Shown: positions 8,833-17,069 of the stretch, piece after piece | How the letters are laid out: every line of letters begins with the position of its first letter | Numbering within the stretch: the stretch's first letter is position 1 | Assembly: GCF_035982055.1 (NCBI RefSeq) | Contig: NZ_CP108427.1 | Span: forward strand, 1,984,001 to 2,048,000 | Direction of reading: 5' to 3' | From: Streptomyces sp. NBC_01288 | GTDB lineage: Bacteria; Actinomycetota; Actinomycetes; Streptomycetales; Streptomycetaceae | DNA: 64,000 nt | Notes under the pieces: model-generated | Told to the model about the DNA's origin: nothing | Seen by the model: only the letters and a program-made list of their open reading frames with translations | Databases searched by the model: none | Translations under genes and position numbers: made by a program

Positions 8833-8942
8833 GTCCTCGGGCCACCTCACTCTTCAGCCCTTCCGGCCTTCGGCTTGAAGTGAGCATTGTAACCGAGGGT
8901 GATCGACGGCGAGGGGTGGTGGACGGGAGTGCGGGCCGCCGG

Positions 8943-9755
8943 TCAGCTGTCCGGTGGGCCGCCGTCGATCCCCGCGAACGCACGGATGACCTGGGCGAAC
9001 TTCTCCGGTTCCTCGTAGGGCGTCGCGTGCCCGCTCTCGTGGAAGAGTTCGAACGATCCCTGCGGAGCACTGTCGGCGATCCACTTCGCCAACTCGGGTG
9101 GGTAGAACGGATCCCGGACCGAGTACGCGGCCAGGACGGGGACCGGCATGTTCCTGACGGCGTCCCGGTGGTCCAGCGTGGCCTGCTGCCGGACCACCGC
9201 CAGCGCGATGTCCATGGGGGTCTGCAACGCGGTCAGGTACGACGAGATCCGCCGGGCCGGATCCAGCGGCTCGTCGCCGAGGTCGTCCCACTCGGACAGC
9301 GGCCAGCGCTGCTCGATGTCGTCCAGGTAGCCGTTCAACTGCTCAGGAGGCATCGCCCACTTGAAGTCGTCGCGAGTGGTCAGCATGATCGGCCCGTTGT
9401 TCAGGACGACACGGGCCACCCGCGCCGCACTGCGTCGCATGTACTCAAGGACGACGCTGCACCCCATCGACGAGCCCACGAGGGTCGCGTCCTGGATGTC
9501 CAGCTGCTCCAGGACCGCCGTGAGGTCGTCGGCCATCTCCGTGAAGCTGTACGCCGCCCGCGGCTTGTCCGACTCGCCCATGCCCCGCAGGTCGTAGCTG
9601 ACGACGCGGAAGTCGTTCCTGAGCCGGTAGGACAGGCGGTCCCACATCCGGTGCGAGCCCTTCCAGCCGTGTACGAGGACCAGCGCCGGGCCGTCCGCGG
9701 CGCCGCGGTCGCTGAGCTTGAGCCGAATACCGGCGCCGACCTCTGCCCAGGTCAT
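8943..9755 (-). CDS. Alpha/beta-hydrolase fold protein
   Basis: 270 residues. LVLVHGWKGS (about residues 25-34) forms the oxyanion region, VGSSMGCSV holds the nucleophile in GSSMG, YSVRDPFYPPE likely supplies the acid, and ESGHATPYEEPEKF the catalytic His. These fit esterase, haloperoxidase-like or lactonase enzymes; the substrate cannot be told. The ATG overlaps the stop of the upstream chimeric sugar-binding gene (ATGA), suggesting co-translation and perhaps a former sugar-uptake operon. Confidence 0.88.
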   Translation of the reverse strand: MTWAEVGAGIRLKLSDRGAADGPALVLVHGWKGSHRMWDRLSYRLRNDFRVVSYDLRGMGESDKPRAAYSFTEMADDLTAVLEQLDIQDATLVGSSMGCSVVLEYMRRSAARVARVVLNNGPIMLTTRDDFKWAMPPEQLNGYLDDIEQRWPLSEWDDLGDEPLDPARRISSYLTALQTPMDIALAVVRQQATLDHRDAVRNMPVPVLAAYSVRDPFYPPELAKWIADSAPQGSFELFHESGHATPYEEPEKFAQVIRAFAGIDGGPPDS

Positions 9756-10837
9756 GACGACGCGCCCTTGAGGCCGGGGAAGTCGGACAGGGTGTAGGCG
9801 CGGGTGCGGGCGTTGCCCTGTTCGGCGATGTTGGAGGAGTCGACGAGGAGGGCCGGAATGGTGATGTCCGGGACCGTCTTCTTGCCGCCGAGCAGCCGCT
9901 TCATCTGGTAGATGATCGCGTACCCCGTCGCGATGTTGTCCGGGTCCCAGGTCGCGGTGAGCCGGTGCTGCTTGATCGCCTGGAGAGCGTCCTTGTCGGC
10001 GTTCGAGCCGATCACCACGACTCCGTCGGCCGGGTCGGCCGCACTGGCGACCTTCTTGTGGGCGCTGATCACCGCCGAGGACGTGCCGAGCGCGGTCGAG
10101 TCGTTGTAGGTCCAGATCGCGTCGATGTCGGAGTGCGCGGTGAGCAGGTCGGCGGCGATTCTGGACGCGGCGTCGGACGAGTCCTGGGTGTTGGCGGTGT
10201 CGGCGACGATCTTCAGCCCGTCCGCCTTGAGGTAGTTCCGGAAGCACGTCAGCGCTTTCAGGCCGGACGGGGTGGGAGGGCCGCTGATCAGGGCGACGTT
10301 CCCGCCGGGCTTGAGTTTGGCGAGGTAGGCGGCCGTCTGGTCCTGCACACCTCCCTTGGGACAGGTGGCGTTCTGCCACAGGACTTCGGTGTTGACGTTT
10401 CTGCCGGGCGAGTTCACGCCGACGACCGGGATACCGGCGTCGCGGGCCCGCTGGTACGCGGCGGCGACCGAGTCCGGGTCGAGCGACCAGCTCGCGATGG
10501 CCGACTTCTGCTGGGTGATGGCGGTGTCGACGCCGGCGACCTGCTTGTCCGGGGACAGGTTCGCGTCGGTCTGCGACACACTCCAGCCGAGCGACTTGCC
10601 GGCCTTCTGCATGGCCCAGAAGATGTCCTGCTGCCCGGGCTGGGATGCCACGGGGCTGAGGTAGACGATTTCGCGGGAGCCGCCGCTGCTTCCGGAGCCG
10701 GAGTTGATTTCCAGGCTGACGTCAGAAAGCGCCACGACGCCGGGAAACGTTTTGGTAATGCCTGTTACCGCCAGTACTGTCTGTCTGGCAGGCACGTCCT
10801 TCTCTGCTGTTCCAGTTCGCATACAGCGAATCTCCAT
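9752..10837 (-). CDS. Chimeric gene: ABC-ATPase N-terminus fused to a sugar-binding protein
   Basis: The first about 40 residues (VLAVTGITKTFPGVVALSDV) are the start of a sugar ABC-transporter ATPase of the RbsA/XylG type, ending before Walker A. They join directly to a serine/glycine linker (SGSGSSGG) and a periplasmic-binding-protein type 1 domain (EIVYLSPVASQPGQQDIFWA through GYAIIYQMKRLLGG) that should follow a lipobox. No signal peptide or lipobox remains, so the protein would be cytoplasmic. The simplest explanation is a deletion removing the rest of the ATPase, any permease gene and the signal peptide. ATG at 10837 was chosen for its GGAG site. The frame is intact, so expression is possible, but transport function is doubtful. 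Confidence 0.75.
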   Translation of the reverse strand: MEIRCMRTGTAEKDVPARQTVLAVTGITKTFPGVVALSDVSLEINSGSGSSGGSREIVYLSPVASQPGQQDIFWAMQKAGKSLGWSVSQTDANLSPDKQVAGVDTAITQQKSAIASWSLDPDSVAAAYQRARDAGIPVVGVNSPGRNVNTEVLWQNATCPKGGVQDQTAAYLAKLKPGGNVALISGPPTPSGLKALTCFRNYLKADGLKIVADTANTQDSSDAASRIAADLLTAHSDIDAIWTYNDSTALGTSSAVISAHKKVASAADPADGVVVIGSNADKDALQAIKQHRLTATWDPDNIATGYAIIYQMKRLLGGKKTVPDITIPALLVDSSNIAEQGNARTRAYTLSDFPGLKGASS

Positions 10838-10996
10838 GGGCGCTGGCTCCAGTGGTGGCAGGAAATATCCAAAGCCACCGCCCATCCCACAAGCAGCATG
10901 TTCCGCTGAACGGACCCCGGAGCCTGTTCAGAGTTGCTCCGCCGTCGTTTCCCGTCCTCGTCGACGGACCGGCACCGAGTCCGTCGACGGTTCCCT

Positions 10997-12511
10997 TCAC
11001 CCCGCCAGCGGATTCCCCAACGGCAGATAGCGAGCGTCCGCGCCGTCCGCCCCGGTCCAGCGCAACAGCAGGTTCGTCTTCCCGGGCAGGGTGGGCGAGG
11101 CGAGGAGTTCAGCGGCCTCGGGGACGTCGTGCCGGGCCAGTTCCGCGCGAACCGCGGGCCACGGGTCCAGCCCCGGGTGTCGCTCGGCGAGCACCCCGGC
11201 GATCTCGACGATGTTGTTGACGACCAGGCAGTACACCAGCCGCTCCCACCCCGCGGCCCGGTCCACGTCCGCCAGCAGCTTCACGCCCTCCGCGTCCCGG
11301 TACAGCGCCTGCACGGGCGTACCGTCCGCGTCCACGGCGACCAGCGTGTTCTGCAGATGCGCTTCGAGTACGACGCCGTGCTCGGCGAAGGCGGTCAGCG
11401 CGGGCGGTACGACCTGCCGCAGATACGCCTCCCACCAGGCCCCCGGATCGCCCGTACCGTCGAGCGGGTTGCCCGCGAACCCCTCCACAAGTCCCGCCGC
11501 CAGCAACGGAGTTGTGCCGGGGAGGAGGTGGTCGTGCAGCCCGTCGCGGACCAGGACGGCGAGTTCCTCGAAGGCGAAGTCGGCGGTGCGGTAACCGCGA
11601 TCGCTGAGCCAGGCCGCCGGCCCGCCCATCGCGGCGAAGGCGTCCCGGACGGCCGCATCGGTGCGCCGGAGTTTCAGCAGGTCGTGGCGCCACAGCCGGC
11701 GTACGTCATTGGTGATGCGCACATCGAGGCTGAACTTCAGGAACAGATCCTCGCCGCGTTCCGCGGACCCGGGGCTGTACACCGTGCGGATCGCCGCCGT
11801 CGGCCACACCTCCGCCCCGGTCGTACCGAGCCGGATCAGCCGCCCGTCCGCAAAGGCGTCCGCGAGGCCGGTGCCGACGAGGTCCAGTTGCCACGGGTGC
11901 GCGGGCAGCAGCCGATATCCGGGCGGGGCCTCCCCGAAGGCGTCCAGCGCCGAGACGTCGCCCTCCTCGACCACCGCGTCCTCGCGCAGCCCGAGCAGCA
12001 CCAGCGGGAAACGGGCGTACGCCTCCGGAGCGTAGGGCAGCCAGCCCGCGACGGGGCCGCCGCCGCGTGCCTTGGGCGCGGGATGGTAGGGATGGCCGGT
12101 GATCAAGGACTGTTCGGAGCGGAGATACGGGTCGTCCGGCGCCGTCGCCCCCTCGCGCGCGGTGAGCAGCGCGGCGACGGCGTCACGGCTGTCCGTCATC
12201 TCGGCGGGCAGTTCGTGGTTGGACACGCCGGTGTGGCGGGTCAGTTCCTCGGCTACGAGTTTCACGAGTTCGCTGTGGTCGACGCGCCGCCAATCGCCGT
12301 CCGCGTACACCTCGGGCTCGGCGGGCCGCCGCTCGCCGCGCACCCGCAGCAGCCGGCCGCTGCCCGGCAGCCGGTACACGTGCCGCTCCCCCTGGTCCGG
12401 GAGCGGCTGGGCCACCTCCCGGAGCAGACAGTTGAGCAGGGGCGCGGCCGCGTACGCGTCGGCGCGCTCCGCCACGTCGTCGCCCGGGGGTGTGAAGTCG
12501 ACGCGATCCAT
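10997..12511 (-). CDS. IucA/IucC-family NIS siderophore synthetase
   Basis: ATG at 12511 with an AGGGA ribosome site gives 504 residues. Diagnostic motifs are LITGHPYHPAPKARGG (about residues 136-151, ATP binding), YRLLPAHPWQ near 225, KFSLDVRITNDVR near 295 and VLEAHLQNTLVAV near 390. These enzymes adenylate a carboxylate such as citrate or succinate and condense it with an amine or hydroxamate during siderophore assembly. It is divergent from a second synthetase of the same length. No decarboxylase, monooxygenase or exporter gene is adjacent. Confidence 0.9.
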   Translation of the reverse strand: MDRVDFTPPGDDVAERADAYAAAPLLNCLLREVAQPLPDQGERHVYRLPGSGRLLRVRGERRPAEPEVYADGDWRRVDHSELVKLVAEELTRHTGVSNHELPAEMTDSRDAVAALLTAREGATAPDDPYLRSEQSLITGHPYHPAPKARGGGPVAGWLPYAPEAYARFPLVLLGLREDAVVEEGDVSALDAFGEAPPGYRLLPAHPWQLDLVGTGLADAFADGRLIRLGTTGAEVWPTAAIRTVYSPGSAERGEDLFLKFSLDVRITNDVRRLWRHDLLKLRRTDAAVRDAFAAMGGPAAWLSDRGYRTADFAFEELAVLVRDGLHDHLLPGTTPLLAAGLVEGFAGNPLDGTGDPGAWWEAYLRQVVPPALTAFAEHGVVLEAHLQNTLVAVDADGTPVQALYRDAEGVKLLADVDRAAGWERLVYCLVVNNIVEIAGVLAERHPGLDPWPAVRAELARHDVPEAAELLASPTLPGKTNLLLRWTGADGADARYLPLGNPLAG

Positions 12512-12683
12512 ACGTTCCCTCAGTCCGTGTCCTGCGATCGCGATCAGTATGTCTCTCGTCGCACAGTGTCCCGACGCCCCGTCTCCGCCCGTCCCGTCTC
12601 CGCCAGCTCCGCCTCTCCCTCTCCCCGCCCTGTCTCTCGTCGTCACCGATCATGACGCCCCGTCCGCACCCGAGGAGTCGACC

Positions 12684-14198
12684 GTGGACCGTCCCCCGCT
12701 TCCCGAGACCGAGGTCGCCGAGGAACTCGCCGCCGTACGGCCCGACCTGGTGCAACGGTACGCGGCCGAACTCCCCGGCGCCCGTGCGGCGGTGCTCACC
12801 CGGCTGTGGCGGGCGCTGGCCTTCGAACCCCTGCCGTGGATCGCCGACAGGACGCCGGGCCCCGTCCTACGGCTCTCCGACGGCCGACGGCTGCGCGGCC
12901 CGCGCGCGGACCCGTACGCGACCGACGCCCACGTCACCGTCGTCCACCTCGACGACATCGCCTACGACGATCCGGCTCGCCTGATGACCGACCTCGCCGT
13001 GCCGCACGGGACCGCCTTCGCGGTCGAACTCGGGCACAGTGTCGCCTCGTTGGCACTGTCCCGGGCCAACCAGCCCGCCCCTTCGGAGGATTGGCCGGTG
13101 CACGACTGGGAGTGGGAGCAGCGGATCGTCGACGGGCACCCCTTCCACCCCAACTGCCGCTCCCGGCCCGGCTTCTCGGTGGCCGAGCAACTCGCGTACG
13201 GCCCCGAGCACCGGCCCGTGGTGGCGCTCGGATCGGTGCCGGTGCGGGCGGAGGAATGCCTGCTGACCGGGGTGTGGCCGGACGAACTGCGGGACGCCGG
13301 ACGGCTGTTGATCCCGGTGCACCCGTGGCAGGCGGCGCATGTGCTGAAGCGGGCGGGGGACGGTCCGGTGGGCGCGCATCCGCTGATGTCCCTGCGTACC
13401 CTCGCCGTGCCGGACGGACCGCACGTCAAGACCGCGCTGAGTGCCCGGCTGACGTCCTCGGTGCGGGACATCTCGGTCTACTCGATCGGGCTGTCGGCGA
13501 CGTTGTCCGCGTTCGGGGAGACACTGGCGGCGCGCTCGGACGGCTTGTTGCACGTGACCCGCACGCTGGGCGCCGCGACGGCCGACTCGCCCGATCTCGC
13601 GGCCGTGTTGCGCGAGTCGCCGCAGACGTACGCGGACACGGAAGCGGGCGAGCGGGTTCTGCCGGTGGCCGCCCTCGCGGTCACCGACCTGCCCCGATCC
13701 CCCGCCTGGCTGGCCGAGTTCACCCGTCTCGCCCTCGTCGTCTGTCTGCGGCTGCTGGAGTCCGGTGTGGCCCTTGAGGCGCACGGTCAGAACCTGCTGG
13801 TGGTGCTGTCCCGCACGGGTGCCCCGCTGCGCCTGGTCTACCGCGATCTCGCCGACATCCGGGTCAGCCCCAAGCGCCTTGCCGAGCAAGGCATTCCGAT
13901 CCCCGAGCTGAGCGGACGCATCGTCACCGACGACGAACTCACCCTGCGCCGCAAGCTGTTCGGCTCCCTCGTGGCGGGAGCCCTCGCGGGTACGGCCGGT
14001 TCCGGTACGGCGCTCAGGGCGGCGCTGGCGGCCGTCGTACCGGATCTGCCGCGCACGCCGGACCTGCGCACGCTGCTTGAACAGCCGTTGCCGAGCAAGG
14101 CGTTGACGCTGATGCGGCTGTCGCCGGAGCTGCCCGGGGACCAGTGGACCGGGCTGCCGAACCCGCTCGTTTTGGAGCCCGGTCCATCTGATCAATAG
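12684..14198 (+). CDS. Second IucA/IucC-family NIS synthetase
   Basis: GTG at 12684, preceded by GAGGAG, gives 504 residues. Motifs include DGHPFHPNCRSRPGF (about residues 151-165), LIPVHPWQ near 210, KTALSARLTSSVRDI near 250 and LEAHGQNLLVVL near 365. In the first motif arginine stands where the partner enzyme has the usual lysine (HPxHPxxK), which may alter ATP binding or reflect a subtype. Divergent transcription from a 172-bp gap suggests paired use in one siderophore pathway. No DmdR-type iron box was recognised in the gap. Confidence 0.9.
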   Translation: MDRPPLPETEVAEELAAVRPDLVQRYAAELPGARAAVLTRLWRALAFEPLPWIADRTPGPVLRLSDGRRLRGPRADPYATDAHVTVVHLDDIAYDDPARLMTDLAVPHGTAFAVELGHSVASLALSRANQPAPSEDWPVHDWEWEQRIVDGHPFHPNCRSRPGFSVAEQLAYGPEHRPVVALGSVPVRAEECLLTGVWPDELRDAGRLLIPVHPWQAAHVLKRAGDGPVGAHPLMSLRTLAVPDGPHVKTALSARLTSSVRDISVYSIGLSATLSAFGETLAARSDGLLHVTRTLGAATADSPDLAAVLRESPQTYADTEAGERVLPVAALAVTDLPRSPAWLAEFTRLALVVCLRLLESGVALEAHGQNLLVVLSRTGAPLRLVYRDLADIRVSPKRLAEQGIPIPELSGRIVTDDELTLRRKLFGSLVAGALAGTAGSGTALRAALAAVVPDLPRTPDLRTLLEQPLPSKALTLMRLSPELPGDQWTGLPNPLVLEPGPSDQ

Positions 14199-14207
14199 GA
14201 TCCGGCG

Positions 14208-15473
14208 ATGATCACAAGACAACGGCTGGCGGCGGGGATCTGTGCCCTGCTCGCCACCCTCACGGCCGGGGTCGCCTTCCCTGCCGGAGCGGTCGCCGAC
14301 GAGACGGACTCCGCGGCCTCCCCCAAGGTCGAACTCGTGCTGGACGTCAGCGGATCCATGAGCGCCAAGGACATGGACGGCGGCTCACGGATGGCAGCGG
14401 CGAAGCAGGCGTTCAACGAGGTGCTCGACGCGACACCCGAGGAAGTGCAGCTCGGCATCCGCACGTTGGGCGCCAACTACCACGGCAACGACCGCAAGAC
14501 GGGCTGCAAGGACACCGCGCAGCTCTACCCGGTGGGCACCCTGAACCGCACCGAGGCCAAGACCGCGGTCGCCACGCTCCAGCCCACCGGCTGGACCCCG
14601 ATCGGTCCCGCGCTGCTGAAGGCGGCGGACGACCTCAACGGCGGTGACGGCACCCGCCGTATCGTCCTGATCAGCGACGGCGAGGACACCTGCCAGCCGC
14701 TGGACCCGTGCGAGGTGGCCCGCGAGATCGCGGCCAAGGGCATCGGCCTGACCATCGACACGCTGGGCCTCGTGCCGGACGCCAAGACCCGCGACCAGCT
14801 CAGCTGCATCGCGGACGCGACCGGCGGCACGTACACCTCCGTGCAGCACAAGGAGGAACTCTCCGACCGCGTGGGCCAGTTGGTGGACCGCGCCGCCGAC
14901 CCGGTGGTGACCCCGGTCGCCACCGAGGGCACGGCTCAGTGCACCAGCGCCCCGACCCTCAAGTCCGGCCTGTACACGGACCGCGAGGAGTTCGGCAAGC
15001 AGCGTTTCTACCGCGTCGACGTCGACCCCGGCCAGGAGCTGCGCGCTTCGGTGAGCGTGGGCGCCGACCGTGAAGTCAACCCGGACTACGGGGTGTTGCT
15101 GCGGGCGGTCACCGTGCACGGCCGCGAGATCGTGCGCGGCGAGGGCACGGGCAATGGCCGCACGGACGTCATCTCCACCGGCCTGCGTTACCCGAAGGCG
15201 GAGAGCGACGACGACAACGCCCCTGCCGAGACGGTCTGTTTGCAGGTCACCAACTCCTTCTCGGCGGCCTCCGGGGTGAAGACCACCCCCGGTCTGCCCC
15301 TCGAACTCACCGTGGACGTCGTGGACGGGCCGAGCAAGGCGAGCGACGTGGCCTCCTTCGGCCTCGGCCGCGGCTGGTGGCTCCTCGCCGCCCTCGTGCT
15401 GACCGGCTTCGTCGCGGGTCTGCTCTGGGGCTGGCTGTCCCGCTGGCGTCTCGCGGTCTGGAGGACCAACTGA
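14208..15473 (+). CDS. Secreted, membrane-anchored von Willebrand factor A protein
   Basis: 421 residues. An N-terminal signal peptide (LAAGICALLATLTAGVAF, cleavage near residue 30) leads to a VWA domain with the MIDAS motif DVSGSMS near residue 48, TPIGPAL and LISDGEDT. A beta-rich second half follows, then a C-terminal membrane helix (WWLLAALVLTGFVAGLLWGW) with a basic tail. This suggests an exported metal-dependent adhesion or assembly protein. The next secreted gene starts within its stop codon (TGATG), so the two probably act together at the cell surface. Confidence 0.88.
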   Translation: MITRQRLAAGICALLATLTAGVAFPAGAVADETDSAASPKVELVLDVSGSMSAKDMDGGSRMAAAKQAFNEVLDATPEEVQLGIRTLGANYHGNDRKTGCKDTAQLYPVGTLNRTEAKTAVATLQPTGWTPIGPALLKAADDLNGGDGTRRIVLISDGEDTCQPLDPCEVAREIAAKGIGLTIDTLGLVPDAKTRDQLSCIADATGGTYTSVQHKEELSDRVGQLVDRAADPVVTPVATEGTAQCTSAPTLKSGLYTDREEFGKQRFYRVDVDPGQELRASVSVGADREVNPDYGVLLRAVTVHGREIVRGEGTGNGRTDVISTGLRYPKAESDDDNAPAETVCLQVTNSFSAASGVKTTPGLPLELTVDVVDGPSKASDVASFGLGRGWWLLAALVLTGFVAGLLWGWLSRWRLAVWRTN

Positions 15474-16285
15474 TGCGGATCACACGCGTGTTGAGCACGG
15501 CCCTGCTGATGGCGGGACTCGCGGCGGCGCCGGCTGCGGCGGACTCCTCGCCCTCCGCGAGCCCCTCCGACGACAGCTCGGCGCCCACCCAGGCGGGCAC
15601 CTCCTTCCGTACGGCGACGGAACTGGACCAGGGCCGGCAGGCCACCGCGAGCGGCTCCACGGGCGACTACCTGTACTGGTCGTTCGCCGCGGACGCCGGC
15701 CAACGCCCCACCGTCAAGGCGACGGTGAAGCTGCCGGACACCCACGCGGGCGAGACCTGGCAGCTCGACGTCTACGACGGGCTGCGGCGCCGCCAGGCCT
15801 GCCAGTACGGGGCATCGACGCGCACCGCCGCGCAGGACGCGACCTCCCTGGACCTGGCGTGCACGCTGCGTACCGTCCGCGCCTGGTCGGAGCAGTGGGC
15901 CAACGACCCGTTGCCGGGCACGTACTACGTGCGGCTCACCGTCGTGGACCTCCCGTCGTCCGACCTGGGCCAGCCGGTGAGCACCGAATTGCGGGTGGAC
16001 TCCAAGGACATCGGCGGTTCGGCGGCGGTGGACGGTTCGCTGGCGCAGCCGCTGACGCCGGGGATCGCGGCCAAGTCGACGTCCGATGACGACAGTTCGT
16101 CGTCCTCGACCTCGGCCGCACTGTCCAGCATCGAGCCCGACGGCGGTTGGTCCTCCGGCTGGTGGTCCGACCGCTGGGTGTGGACCGGAGTGGGCGGTGT
16201 GCTGGCCGCGCTCGCGGGGATCGGCGGGTACGCGCTGACCCGGGGTTCGGGACGGCCGAGGCGGGTCCCGCCGCCCGGCATGTAG
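15473..16285 (+). CDS. Secreted membrane-anchored partner of the VWA protein
   Basis: 270 residues with a signal peptide (LSTALLMAGLAAAPAAA), a low-complexity Ser/Asp stretch, a beta-rich body (YLYWSFAADAGQRPTVKATV), a second Ser-rich stalk (DDDSSSSSTSAA) and a C-terminal membrane helix followed by a basic tail. The ATG shares its A with the upstream TGA. The layout suggests a lumen-facing domain on a stalk. No enzymatic motif is recognised. Co-translation with the VWA gene is the only functional clue. Confidence 0.8.
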   Translation: MRITRVLSTALLMAGLAAAPAAADSSPSASPSDDSSAPTQAGTSFRTATELDQGRQATASGSTGDYLYWSFAADAGQRPTVKATVKLPDTHAGETWQLDVYDGLRRRQACQYGASTRTAAQDATSLDLACTLRTVRAWSEQWANDPLPGTYYVRLTVVDLPSSDLGQPVSTELRVDSKDIGGSAAVDGSLAQPLTPGIAAKSTSDDDSSSSSTSAALSSIEPDGGWSSGWWSDRWVWTGVGGVLAALAGIGGYALTRGSGRPRRVPPPGM

Positions 16286-16305
16286 ATCTGTCTGTGACGT
16301 CTCGT

Positions 16306-16334
16306 CAGAAGGCCCGCCCACAGCGGGCCTTCTG
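16306..16334. terminator. Bidirectional terminator hairpin
   Basis: CAGAAGGCCCGC (16306-16317) pairs perfectly with GCGGGCCTTCTG (16323-16334) around a 5-base loop. It lies between the secreted-protein operon and the converging HxlR gene. Confidence 0.85.
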
Positions 16335-16351
16335 CCATTTTCAGGCCCGAC

Positions 16352-16981
16352 TCACGCCTCCCGCAGCGCCTTCGCCAACGTCCCGTCACCACTCACCTCG
16401 ACGCGCCCGGCACGCACCGCGTCGCGAAGGCTCGACTCCCCTTGTGCGACAGCCGTACACGTGTCGACACCGAGCACGAGCCGGGCGTCGGGCTCCCGGG
16501 GCGCGGGCCCTTCGCCGTAGACCGGCCCGTCCCCCTCCGCCCCCACCCACAGGTGGAACTCCCCCTCCTCCAGCCGGACTTCGACCAGGCCCTCCCCCTC
16601 CAGCGCCCGCAGCAACGGCAGCGCGAACCAGTGCGCCCGCACCGCGTCGGTGGGCCGGCGCTCCCCCAGCTCGGACGCACCCCACGCACCGAGGGCTTGC
16701 AGCACGGGCAGCAACTCCCGCCCGCGACCGGTGAGTTCGTAGACGAAGGCGGCACCGGGAGGCGGCAGCCGCCGTCGCGTCGTGAGCCCGTCCCGTTCCA
16801 TGTCCTTCAGCCGTGAGGCGAGTACGTCCGTGCTGACACCCGGCAGATCGGCGTGCAGGTCCGTGTAGCGGCGCGGGCCGGCGAGGAGTTCGCGGACGAT
16901 CAGCAGGGTCCAGCGGTCGCCGACGAGGTCGAGCGCCCGGGCCGCGGAACAGTACTGGTCGTAGCTTCGGCGAGGTGACAT
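16352..16981 (-). CDS. HxlR-family transcriptional regulator
   Basis: ATG at 16981 gives 209 residues (MSPRRSYDQYC). A winged helix domain covers about residues 8-100 (ALDLVGDRWTLLIVRELLAGPRRYTDL, GVSTDVLASRLKDMERDGL). A C-terminal extension of about 100 residues (YELTGRGRELLPVL, then a beta-rich SCP2-like region) may bind a ligand. Divergent from an aminotransferase gene across about 90 bp that carry CCAAG/CTTGG half-sites, so autoregulation and control of the aminotransferase are likely. Confidence 0.88.
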   Translation of the reverse strand: MSPRRSYDQYCSAARALDLVGDRWTLLIVRELLAGPRRYTDLHADLPGVSTDVLASRLKDMERDGLTTRRRLPPPGAAFVYELTGRGRELLPVLQALGAWGASELGERRPTDAVRAHWFALPLLRALEGEGLVEVRLEEGEFHLWVGAEGDGPVYGEGPAPREPDARLVLGVDTCTAVAQGESSLRDAVRAGRVEVSGDGTLAKALREA

Positions 16982-17012
16982 GCGACGCAGTCTAGACAGG
17001 TTGTTGGACTTT

Positions 17013-17038
17013 CCAAGCTCACACTTGGTAAAACCAAG
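17013..17038. promoter_or_regulatory. Overlapping CCAAG/CTTGG inverted half-sites
   Basis: CCAAG (17013-17017), CTTGG (17024-17028) and CCAAG (17034-17038) form two overlapping inverted repeats with spacers of 6 and 5 bp. They lie in an AT-richer stretch between the divergent HxlR and aminotransferase genes. Likely the HxlR operator; inferred from position and symmetry. Confidence 0.55.
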
Positions 17039-17069
17039 CAACACACGAACCCGATGGGGCGAGGGCGCA

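Noticed and set aside
12512-12683. Iron-regulator box between the NIS synthetases
   Set aside because: No TTAGG-type inverted repeat was found in the gap.
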